A stretch of 64,000 bases of DNA from positions 38,394-102,393 of the forward strand of contig MU006116.1 of NCBI GenBank assembly GCA_010093705.1, written 5' to 3'. The position numbers were made by a program, and so were the translations under genes. How positions within the stretch are numbered: the first letter of the stretch is position 1; each line of letters starts with the position of its first letter. The notes beneath the pieces were generated by a model. It saw nothing but the letters and a program-made list of their open reading frames with translations, searched no databases and was not told the origin of the DNA. This DNA comes from Patellaria atrata CBS 101060. Lineage: Eukaryota; Ascomycota; Dothideomycetes; Patellariales; Patellariaceae. Below, one piece after another: positions 51,601-61,519 of the stretch.

Positions 51601-53648
51601 ATTTCCGGACGTTCACCTCCGTTAAGTCGATCATGTACGAAAGTGGCAATATCATCACTATGACCCTGATGATGATCCAATGTCAATGAAACTCCCTTTT
51701 TGATGGTAATGTTTGGGTAATGACGGCTCGAAAGACAGACATGAAATAATGAGTTGCTGCTAATAGCAACGTGTCCTAGCTCTTCAAGGAACCAAACCAT
51801 CGGACGAACATCAGCCTCCTCACCCTCGTCTAGAGCGTCGATGAAGATAGAAAGGGGTTGGGCCCCCAGGGATCTTATTACGTCAGTAAGGAACACCTGA
51901 AGTTCGGGAATCGTCCATTCGTCGACCTCCCATTTGGCATTTGCAGGATCCCCCTTGCTAGAAGAGAGTAGTTTTGCCTTAGTGGAGAATTCTTCAACGA
52001 AAGAGTCTTGAAATTGTGGGAGCGCTCTAAGGAGTTGATGGACCAGTGAGCGATACATGCCATGGGTGGATCTTTCGAGTGGATTAGCTGCTCTCGCGTT
52101 GAAACAGTATGTGATGACTCCGGATCGGTGCTGCTGCCGTACACGATTATAGACTGTTTTCCACATAGTTGACTTGCCGGATCCTGGTTTACCCTTGATC
52201 CAGAGAAAGCCATGATGGTCTTTTATTTTGCTTGTATCCCGCCAGTCCTTGAACTCGGCTTGCTCAAAAACCCATTGGCATGTCTCCTTGTGAGGTGCAC
52301 GAATCGTTCTAAGGCGAGCATCTTCACGTGGAAAAGAAAGTGATTTCAATAATACAGAATATATAGATCGTCCATCGCTCATGTTTGTTGGGGCTGCTTG
52401 ATCGATTGTATCACCGGTAGAGGTTGGTAGTGGCATATACACTATCTTCAAGTCTGTTGATGGTCTGCGTCGGATGGTATTATCGCCTGGTTATGATGAC
52501 GAGAAGTATCAGCATTTTCTGGCCAATCAATCTATATAATTTCTACATACATTGCATCTCCAACGACTGCATAAGCTGTCTCGCTATCGTACTAATGACT
52601 AGTTCACAATCTCGATCCTGATACGAACTGAATTTGCAAATTGTACTATGATCTGCCGCTATAGGTACCTGCGTCTCAATGTTTCCAGGCAGATTAAGCG
52701 TCGCGGAGCTTTTGTCGACAATCTAAAATCTATTAGCTTCTCGCCATTTACTGCAACGTATATTCGAGTATACTGCCTTACCCGCTTTACCTGCCTGCCG
52801 AACAGTTTGGTTGTATTTTCCTCATAGAAACTTATCATCAAGAGCTTGTTTCCAGCCATATGTCGAGACATCTCATGCAAGTTCGTGGCCCCTTGCGATT
52901 CACGTTTTAGTAACGTAATGAGGTCGTTCTTTGGACCGTTTGAAGCTGTCCGAAAGAGAGCAACTACAAATTCCCCTACGGTGGCATAATTTCCCCCTCG
53001 ATGAGGTGTGGAGAAGAAGACTAGGAGACGGGTAGATTCGGCAATGTACTTATAATCAACGTTCAATTTTGCCTCAATTAAAGCCTAGAGAGTAATGGTG
53101 TGAGCAGAGAGATGATCTCCGGTAGACATGCTTTCTACGTACCTGCTTCACTACCAGGCCACCCATGCTGTGACATATAAATACGATCGGTCGTGTTGGC
53201 TTTTCCTGATGCAGAGCAAGTGTTAGAATAAGAGACACAGCCAGTATTATCCTCTTCCGCGACCCCTATCTCTTCTATGAACTGAAAACATACGGCTCGT
53301 TTTATTGTTAGCGAGATTAAAAGTTTCTCGGCATAGTCTTTCAGATTTACAGCCCCTGCCCCTACCGCAGGGCTGGCATTGTATCCGAACAACATGACGC
53401 GAGCAGGATTCGGTAGGCGAGAAGGTAATAGATCTTTAAGCCAGAGACATCCGTTTTCTTTAGATGTCCAGGTAGCGGAAGCGTGGTTTGGTTTGTCACC
53501 GATATTCAGTCCATGAACCGCTACGATACTAATGATAAGATTAGTCTCTACATCTATAGTGCAAGATTAGGTAGTTATACTCAATCTCTGGTGGGCCTGA
53601 AGGCTCGCTGGTCTGCTCGCTACTGTCGAAGATGATATCCAGTCCCAT
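48669..53648 (-). CDS. NLR-type protein: SesB-like esterase, NACHT, ankyrin repeats
   Basis: Fungal NOD-like receptor, presumably a cytosolic sensor in self/non-self recognition or defence. The probable start is MGLDIIFD at 53648, then IVAVHGLNIGD, WLKDLLPSRLPNPARVMLFGYNA, and across introns RPIVFICHSMGGLVVKQALIEA (nucleophile elbow HSMGG) and LLVFFSTPHRGGNY: an alpha/beta-hydrolase domain of the SesB type. IPIAADHSTICKF-like linker follows. The NACHT part begins in the long exon (52451-48669): P-loop FLWIKGKPGSGKST, Walker B LSIFIDALDEGEE, then a helical arm (QWVLFAKEPLSPAQLYSAI). The last ~550 residues hold at least ten ankyrin repeats (GNALQAASYEGHVKVIELLLEKGANI type), several nearly identical. 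A long insert with charged helices splits repeats 6 and 7. About 1,600 residues in all; no stops inside exons. Confidence 0.87.
50000..50340 (-). repeat. Near-identical ankyrin-repeat units in NLR gene
   Basis: Four adjacent units of about 99 bp encode G-N-A-L-Q-A-A-S, then E-L-L-x-K-G-A and a short tail. Their DNA stays alike in many third positions (TGATGCCGCCTGTAGCGCGTT and variants recur). This points to recent duplication or conversion between units rather than old, drifted repeats. Confidence 0.7.
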
Positions 53649-55390
53649 CTTGACGGTGCTTCTTGCGCTAACAGTAAACCTAGTAAGAAATCCAACTCAA
53701 TAAAATAATATAAATACAATTCACTCTGAACTGCACCAAACAAGAAAGAGGGTGGAGCGGAAGTCGCCATGATATAGATATAAGGACGGTGAGGGCGAAA
53801 TACTGAGCGCTTAACCGCCCTTCTTCTGGCTGAGCCACAGCCTTGTAACCTAGAATCTGCTACGATAGCTCGAAGGTCTTCGATCCGTATATTGTGGTAC
53901 TCCATCAGGTAGACTTGAGAGAAGAGAGTGCCCCAGACTCTCCGAAGCCATGCGAATCGTGTAGTGTATATGAAAAGCTTGAATGTTGATATGCTTTGAT
54001 AGTATCAGCAGCATAAAGAGAGTCGAGTTATATTTCGGAAAGGGTGATTCTCGATGTTCTCGTAAAGATCTGCATTAGGGCGCTATAACTCCCCACTGCA
54101 TCGCGTATGAGAGGATTGACCCGAGGGAGCCATCCAGACCAGGAACGAATCGAAAAGAAATCGGCCATCTCCATCCAGAGAACGAGGAACGGCTCGATCA
54201 CGGGGGATATTTTAACCATAACCGTGCCCGAGCGGCTGTGGTAGGCGTTAGAGTTATTGTGGGTGGCACATGTGGACGCCCCTATCAATCCTTGTAAATA
54301 AAAAGCACAAAACTATGGCCCAATAAGGTAATCGAACGGTAAAACCGTAATCTACTATACAGGTTTAAGTAAATACTAAGACAGACATAGGCGATGTTAT
54401 TGACAGTGGGTCTCTTGCTCTTAAGCATATTTGGCAAGGTATGTAGGTATAATACAACAACAGAAACATCGATCTTAATTGATGAAATCGTATCGTAAAA
54501 CCTAGCCCCTATACAAAGACGAACGAATATCTTCCTTAGGGTTTCATGGTATTACTTGTAACACGGGGCAATATCTAACAGACAAATGAGATCAAGAACA
54601 GAAAACCACAAGAATAGCGGGTGGCATCGCCCGCATATGAGCAACCAGAATGAAGCATTAGATATGAGCAAACAGTTCTACTCTTTTGGCCCCATGTTAA
54701 TGCACTCATGGTGCGCAAAAGCTTGGATTCCGCGCCGCAGATCACAGATCATTGGTATTAATCGCGATAGAAAACATAGGTACGCGCTCAAGTGACAATT
54801 TTAGAACTACTGCAGTCAGCCAATGTACACTCCATACTTCAGACGCGCTCGCCTTCATAAGAGATTTTCACAGAGAAATGTCAAAGGTACGTCGAAATAA
54901 AGACATGTTAAGTTGTCAACGGGCGATGTTCTTTTCGACCGGGCCTTGCCCCAAACCGCCTAGCCAGATTCTAAGCGCTTCTCTACCATAAGGTAAGTTC
55001 TACTCACAGGTACGATAAGCGCATGTGTCCGCTGCAACCCTTTCGTCCCGATTCTTGTCTACCGGAAACGGGAGATGATGATGTAACCGATTCCTCGAGT
55101 TCTCCCGACTTACAGAAAATATGTCGTGGTCTAATCGATAAACTTTATGGGACCCTTCAGCAAGAGACGAGGCATCGGGGGAACTTTTGGAATAGTACCG
55201 CCGAGATGAGACCGAGTAACAAGGTCCAAGGGTCAGAATAGGGTATATGTTTACTAAATCACCATGTATTCAGGCGACCAACAGTTTCCCTTGAGACAAA
55301 TTCTTCTTTTAGATATCAATAAGCTCCCTCGCAGCTCTTTGGACAACATATATCTCTCTCTCTCAAAAAAAAAAAAAAAGTTCAACCACA
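53649..55390. other. Intergenic, no gene supported
   Basis: 5' side of the NLR and of the NmrA-like gene. A minus-strand frame of 86 codons (54288-54028) and several plus-strand frames show no family features. The last 40 bases carry a (CT)n and an A-run directly before the NmrA-like start. Confidence 0.5.
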
Positions 55391-56246
55391 ATGGTCCTCA
55401 GCAAGCAGAATATATTTGTCCTCGGAGCAACAGGTACTGGACATACCCCTTTCCTCATTTTATATCTCTACCCGATCCCGTGTTCCCCCGTTACTATTCT
55501 CTCCCTTCATCGATCTCCATTTCCATTTCCATTTCCATTTCCACTTCCATTTCCAACTCCAGCCCTACTGACCCCTCTTCAGGCGAATGCGGCCTTACCT
55601 TCCTCCACCACATCCTCTCTCTGCCCCCTACCACCGCGCCCCGTCTTACTCTCTACGCGCGCTCCCCCTCCAAGCTCCCCGCTCCTCTCCTCACCACTCC
55701 ACCCCCCAACATCAAAATCATCCGGGGCTCTCTGACCGACATCCCGCACCTAACCACCTCCATGGCGTCATGCACGACCGTCGTCTCGTTCCTCGGCGCG
55801 CCACCCAACTTCCCCAACATCTTTATGCGGGACAAGCGGACGCCGATCGCAGACGCACTCGCGGGGGTGTTCGAGGCGATGCGCAAGAACGGCGTCAAAC
55901 GCATCCTAGCGCTCTCGACGCCTGCTTTTGCTGTCCCTGGCGAGAGAGAGGCGATGGGTTGGGGGTGGTGGTTGTGGTCGTGCATCCCGCCGCTGATCGT
56001 GCCGCAGGGGAGCGCGGAGATGAAGGCGATCGGGGAAACGGTTAGCAAGCAGGCTGATTTGGAGTGGACTGTTTTTCGCGTGCCGCAGCTGCTGAATGGA
56101 GGGGAGGAGAAGGGAATCAAGGCGGGGTTTCTTGGGCCGAAGTATGAGGGGTGGATTTGGTTGGGTAGGGTCAGTTTGGTGAGATGGGTTTTAGGGGAGA
56201 TTGAGAAGGGGAATGGGTCGGGAGGGCACCGGTGGTGTCGAATTGA
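55391..56246 (+). CDS. NmrA-like NAD(P)-binding reductase, one apparent frameshift near C-terminus
   Basis: Atypical short-chain dehydrogenase/NmrA-type Rossmann protein; redox substrate unknown. Exon 1 ends MVLSKQNIFVLGATG, splicing across about 150 bp to ECGLTFLHHIL to complete the GxTGxxG-like dinucleotide loop. Then LTLYARSPSKLP, IIRGSLTD, CTTVVSFLGAPP, PIADALAGVFEAMRKNGVKRILALSTPAF, and WTVFRVPQLLNG, LGPKYEGWIWLGRVSLVRWVLGEIEKG. In the current frame the end is unlike the family (NGSGGHRWC). Dropping one base of the G-run at 56208-56211 would give the usual C-terminus EWVGRAPVVSN and a stop at 56244. Either a homopolymer assembly error or a recent mutation. The intron carries a (CCATTT)n hexamer array. 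Confidence 0.82.
55510..55562 (+). repeat. (CCATTT)n hexanucleotide array in intron
   Basis: Seven or so copies of CCATTT/TTCCAT with one CACTT variant, inside the only intron of the NmrA-like gene. Confidence 0.8.
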
Positions 56247-57301
56247 GCGAGGAAAAAGGGCTGGTGGAAATAAGTTGGGCGAAGGGGGTGGAAACGTTAG
56301 TCGGGGAAAAGGGGTCCGCAAAGGGATTGAAAAAAGGGGCTGATGTGGGGTGCGGTGGGAAGTTACATGTGGTGGGTTGGTGGAAGTTTTGGCAAGGTGA
56401 AGTTTGTCATAGTTCTCGTTGGACCATTTGTGAGGTAATGGTCTGTAGTATGCAGTTAGCGTATCATCGACTCAATTGACTCAACCATTTCCGAGATGAT
56501 TCCTCCCTACAGTCGCACGAAGCAGGCAAGTATACAAGAGCCATAAGCGAGCTGAGTCTTAAGGGAGGGAAGAGTCAAAGATAAGATTTAGAGTAATCAT
56601 GGTCAAATTAAGGTTCTGATAAAAATGTGCAGTAGTACAAAAGTGAAAATTCAGAGCAGATCAGTTGAGACCGATAGAGCAATAGAGCCTATGTGGTCGG
56701 GTTATTGTTGGGTGATGTTACATTGTGTGCATGCAAGAAACAGAAAATCAAAGGTCAATTCAAAAGTGCATATCGAATCTCCGGAATCTACAATAATCAT
56801 AATGAAGTCGTAGGCCGCATGCATGAATGGGTAAGTAGCAATCAATGATGGTAGTGGTAGTAATATGGCAGGTCGTAGGTGATACATACAGTGTGAAGTT
56901 GGATGTAGAGAAAATAATGGGTCAGAGGATGGAAGAGCCATGGAATTCAAAAGAGAAAGAACAGCAAAGTGGCGTCAGAAGGGTAAGCTAGAACGCAAGA
57001 TTGAATGAGGGATTGGCTGATTTGCCCCTGATTATCGTAGCCTGAAGAGTCTAGACACCTAGACTTTGAGATCCCCTCAAACTCTTCGCTTGAGTGAAAA
57101 ACGACATCTATACTATCGTACCCAAATGCCAAGCAATGCAATGCAGAATTCACTCCAGGTGTATTCAATTCCAAATCAAACGCTCTCGTAATGCAATTTG
57201 TGATCACCTTCGATGGTCTCTTAGGACGATGTAATAGTGAAGCTCTGTTATTATTCGCAAGGGCGTGTCCATGAGGATGGTTTTATGCAGTAGATGCCAT
57301 T
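56247..57301. other. Intergenic, no gene seen
   Basis: Convergent spacer between the NmrA-like gene and the minus-strand gene. Only short frames; nothing recognised. Confidence 0.55.
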
Positions 57302-57985
57302 CTACATGTGGAATGTGGGCCGATGACGCCTAGGTGTACCTGAGATATGCTCGTTGTCTTCATCTATAGCCTCCAGCAAGTCTACATGCAACAACCGCGG
57401 GATCTGATCGTCCGGTATCTCATCAACGGGGAGATAAATATCTTCCATAGTAGGAACCTTTCGAACTTCATCCAACTCATAGGGCGGAAGTGTGTTGACC
57501 TGATGCCACGCTATGGTAGGGTTCCTAAATTCCCTTGGAATCGGTAGGTATCGTGAGAACTTGCTTGTAGCTCGATCGTCCCCCTCCCACTTCATCTCTT
57601 GATACCCTGGCCACGGTGCAATTGGTCTCCATTGAATGTTATGCTGGGGACACCATATGGTTGACTGTCCACCTAGCACAGCTCCTCTATTTCCTATGAA
57701 GTCTCGCCCCCCGAACGCTTTTTGTATAGGTGGAGGTAGTGAATGTCCGGATCCCCTGGCCAATTCCATCCGAGCCGCTTCTCCACTTCTCACTGAAAGC
57801 AACTTTTTAGTGCGTCTATGCTTCGCTCGTATAGTCTCTTGTCTCAGGGCAAGCCACTCTGAAAAATCCGATGGTATCAATGGACTGTGTGGAAAATGTC
57901 GTTCCATTTTAGCAACGCAAGCTTGATGGCGTTCTTGTTCTTTCGTTGGCGCCGAGACCCATGTTCTGCTATGCGTATGTGCCAT
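57302..57985 (-). CDS. Conserved-looking fungal protein of unknown function
   Basis: 227 residues, one exon, from ATG at 57985. Blocks that look like constrained sequence: AFGGRDFIGNRGAVLGGQSTIWCPQH, IAPWPGYQEMKWEGDDRATSKFSRYLPIPREFRNPTIAWHQVNTL and PPYELDEVRKVPTMEDIYLPVDE. I recall similar WPS..EMKxEGDxR...RFLPxPR motifs in unnamed fungal proteins, but no function. No signal peptide or membrane segment; charged and Pro-rich, so probably intracellular. Confidence 0.72.
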   Translation of the reverse strand: MAHTHSRTWVSAPTKEQERHQACVAKMERHFPHSPLIPSDFSEWLALRQETIRAKHRRTKKLLSVRSGEAARMELARGSGHSLPPPIQKAFGGRDFIGNRGAVLGGQSTIWCPQHNIQWRPIAPWPGYQEMKWEGDDRATSKFSRYLPIPREFRNPTIAWHQVNTLPPYELDEVRKVPTMEDIYLPVDEIPDDQIPRLLHVDLLEAIDEDNEHISGTPRRHRPTFHM

Positions 57986-60900
57986 TCCAGATGATATCGA
58001 TGATATTGCGATGAATGGTGGTATGAGGATCCGAATTCCTCTATTCCAAAGTCGGGGTTTGTCTGATGGAGATACTCAAGAATAGAAAGCTGGAGGAAGA
58101 AAAGGTAGATATAGGTCTGTCGAAGAAGAGGATTAGGTTCCCGTAACGGGTTGTGAACTGTATTCGGGACAAGGTTAATGACTTGACTTTCTTATGTGAC
58201 AGACTTTGTGAGAAAACAAGCCAATGAAAACGGACGACATATGAATTCCGACTGTGCAAGCTGCAAACCATTCCATCCCGTAAGTTCGTTTTCACCTGCG
58301 CCGGTGATAACGACCAACGAGCGAAGGTAGGCGGTACGCTCCAAGCTGCATGTGAGACCCGGCAAGTTCCCATACTTGACCCTTTGATATCTCTGTATAA
58401 ACTTGACAAACCTTCGGGGAACGGCGAAAAAGGAACTAAACTTAAACCTTATCTTACAGCGTCGTTGATAAACTTACTATATTGATCAGGTATTGTAACC
58501 TTACAAAACCTGAATAGCCCTTTGATCTGGGAATCTACCTTGCTAGAGCCTGTGAAGGGAAGTGGAAACTGGAGGGTGGGGGGATGCTAATATATATTCG
58601 TTGCTAGAAAGTCTGACCATTGGAGTGACACGTCTCCTAAATATGATCAGGTCAACAGGCTGCATGAATAGCACAATGTCCGTAAATCGCTATTGTCCTT
58701 CTATGACAATAGAAGAGTCACGCGTCTGATTCATAGAGCAAGCGGTATCGGTTGGTGCCTACTCAGACTGAGCGGTGTGACGATTCTGAAAATGAAGTCT
58801 CAATGTTAGACCTTGCTTCCACCTAGAACCTCGAGTTCTGCTGATGTGAAGGCAATACGATAGACCGGCTTTGCAATAGCTCATCGGCGGCCTTGATCCA
58901 TGAGGTCAGCAAGCGAAATCTAACAGCTCATATGCGGATATCTAAGACGAACGGTCAATGCCCAGAATGCCCGTTTATAGATAAACAACTCATACACTAC
59001 AGCCGTGTGACTCTTCAGAGTAGAAAACCACAGGTGAACAAAGTATATTCAACAAAAGATACACAACGTGATGAGTCGACAGTGGTGTTGCGCTTATATG
59101 AAGGGCTTTTCAGCGAAGTTGTGGAGATGAAGGAAAGTTCCTGACATTCTGTTGCTGCTGAATATTTGCCAAGAATTCGATTGAAAGTACGGATTTTGGA
59201 GATCACGTATACTTCTGGGGGTATATACACTTTCCTTAATTCGTTTGCAATTGACCTAGGGTTGAAGCTAGATACAGTAGCAAGGGCTGCACGATACGCA
59301 TGCATCTTAGAAGATTCGCGATTCGCAAAAGGACGAAGTAAAGACACTGAGAGATGCTTGGTATCCTTCCGTAAGGAATGGGCCCGGATGGACAATGGAC
59401 TAGTTAAAGTGCCTACTGTTGAAAATATTGTTGTTTTCCATACAAGGATTCTGAGGTAAGATACTAATATCCACATCACTGATGCATATTCGCATGCTAA
59501 CTATAGAGGTCGTACTTGTACAGTACCTCTACCCAGGATTGGAGACGGTACTTCTCAAGGCAAAAATTACTTAAGTTTCCCTATTATCTCTCTTATCACG
59601 ACTGGCTGAGGGGTCGTTGACGTTGTCTATATATACAGTTACTGGATGCTTCCTTTTGTTCGAGTCGAAAGCTCTTGGTATTAAGCAGGTGCCCAAGGAG
59701 GAGTTGGAGACTAAAGAAGCAGCCATCCACTCAGGTCTCTCGAAAGTCACAGCAGCTTACGTCTCCTCTCGGCTTGACAAGACGTCAATACTTCGTCCGG
59801 AGAAAAGTCATGCGCGTAGCGTTCGTGGTGTTCTACAGAGCGCGTAGAAGTCGCTGGGTAACGCTACAAAGGCGCATAATGTCGAAATGAGTATTCGAAT
59901 GTGAAGTAGGGTATGGGGCTAGAAATAGATACAATATTCGTGATCGAGACGCCGTGGAAGCAAAATTAATTTCGAGAACGTTTCGGTATGGGACGAGATG
60001 AGGTTCATGGTCTGAGGCTCCGTTAATGTTTTGATGTTTTAGCGTACGAGGTAACTGATTGGCTGAGCTTAACTCTAACCGCTGTGCCGCAGCCACCGGC
60101 ATCATGTCGCGCGTCTTCCAGGCCGATCATTTGAATTCACCACTTAGAGCTCAATTCGAGAAATAAACTAAATGCAACGACGCACAAAGGAGATGTATAC
60201 ACTTTAACATGATAATCAATATGTGCACTTTTGAATGTAGGATATATAGTTCTAGAGTATAATGATACCGTGCGTACGATGATAGAATGAGGGGGGAGGG
60301 AATAATGGGAACTGGGAAGTTGCCAAAAAGATGACGGGCAGTCACGGGCTGGCATAAATGGCACCTTCCATCCCAAAACCTGGTTGAACCCCTGTCAAAA
60401 CGCCACGCACCAGCCCCTCCTCGTGGCTACATATGGACCCTCTCATCTCATCGCGCCCGTCTTTCTTTTTTCTTTTTGACAGACTGTACTGGCGTCTCTC
60501 TCTGCTTTTATCGTCGCTTCAAGGCACGTAGGGCGTCCGTCCCCTTGCGACCGACTAATATATACGACAGGACGGTGAAGGACCTAACCTTGCGCTCTAC
60601 TCCCGATAGTTGTACTGTACTATCGTGTGTTGTGTCGCCTGACCGCGCCTTCATCGTCCTGTCGTCGGTGGTCGTAAGCGGTAGGAAAAAGAGCTGGACA
60701 AAGCAGGTATCGAATCTAATAAAGGCATGTACGCGTTAACCAACGATGTATATTGATGCAAATTCGACCTGAGTCTGGCATTACTCATACCATCCCCAGC
60801 TTGAACATCTGGCAAGCAAATGACTGGTCGCTAAGAGTTCTCCAGCTTCTGAGGGCGGCTACTTAGGCCGCACGACCACAAGAGCCTCACATGTTCCAAA

Positions 60901-61119
60901 ATAAGAAGAAATGCTTTGACTGGATGACGATAGAAACGCTACAGTGGGGCGACCTCTCGTTTCAGGCAATTCAGAGAGGTCGCATGATAGGTCCTGAGCG
61001 TTTTACTCCGTACGTGCATCTCTTTTCCCTCCTCACATATCTGGATATATTCCCTTTGCTGTACCCTTTGGAACACTTCATTAAGCTACGACACTACCTT
61101 TTTTTTTGTTTGCTGTTTT
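57986..61119. other. Gene-poor tract with unresolved open frames
   Basis: No firm gene. On the plus strand 58893-59459 is open except for one stop (at about 59142) and includes helical, protein-like sequence (YLPRIRLKVRILEITYTSGGIYTFLNSFAID, TVARAARYACILEDSRFAKG); it could be a decayed gene or hold an intron. Other frames (59617, 60476) lack features. No RNA gene was recognised. Confidence 0.45.
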
Positions 61120-61219
61120 NNNNNNNNNNNNNNNNNNNNNNNNNNNNNNNNNNNNNNNNNNNNNNNNNNNNNNNNNNNNNNNNNNNNNNNNNNNNNNNNN
61201 NNNNNNNNNNNNNNNNNNN
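61120..61219. other. Assembly gap (100 N)
   Basis: Exactly one hundred N, the conventional placeholder for a gap of unknown length, in the upstream region of the PRM1 gene. Any frame running through it is an artefact. Confidence 0.99.
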
Positions 61220-61519
61220 AAGTCACGAGTTTCCTTTGTTCATGCAGGAACTCTTTCCCATTGTTCTTATTCTAACAATTATAATGCTTCTTTGAGCGAC
61301 TCCTTTGTTCCTCTCACCTTTCTCTTCTCTCGGCCTGGTTTGCCGTTCTAATACACCCTCAACCCCCCGCCATCTTTCTCCCATACTCTCTATTTTTCTT
61401 TTCACCATTCCTCCATATAAATCCTGCCTATATTTGCATAGCACTAAACGCTCCTTCTGCATTTCTACAAAGACTAAGGCTTGCTTTAGCTGCGAGCGTA
61501 GATACCATCATCCGTCAAC

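Noticed and set aside
60891-61295. 134-codon plus-strand frame across 61120-61219
   Set aside because: It runs through the N gap and is therefore an artefact.
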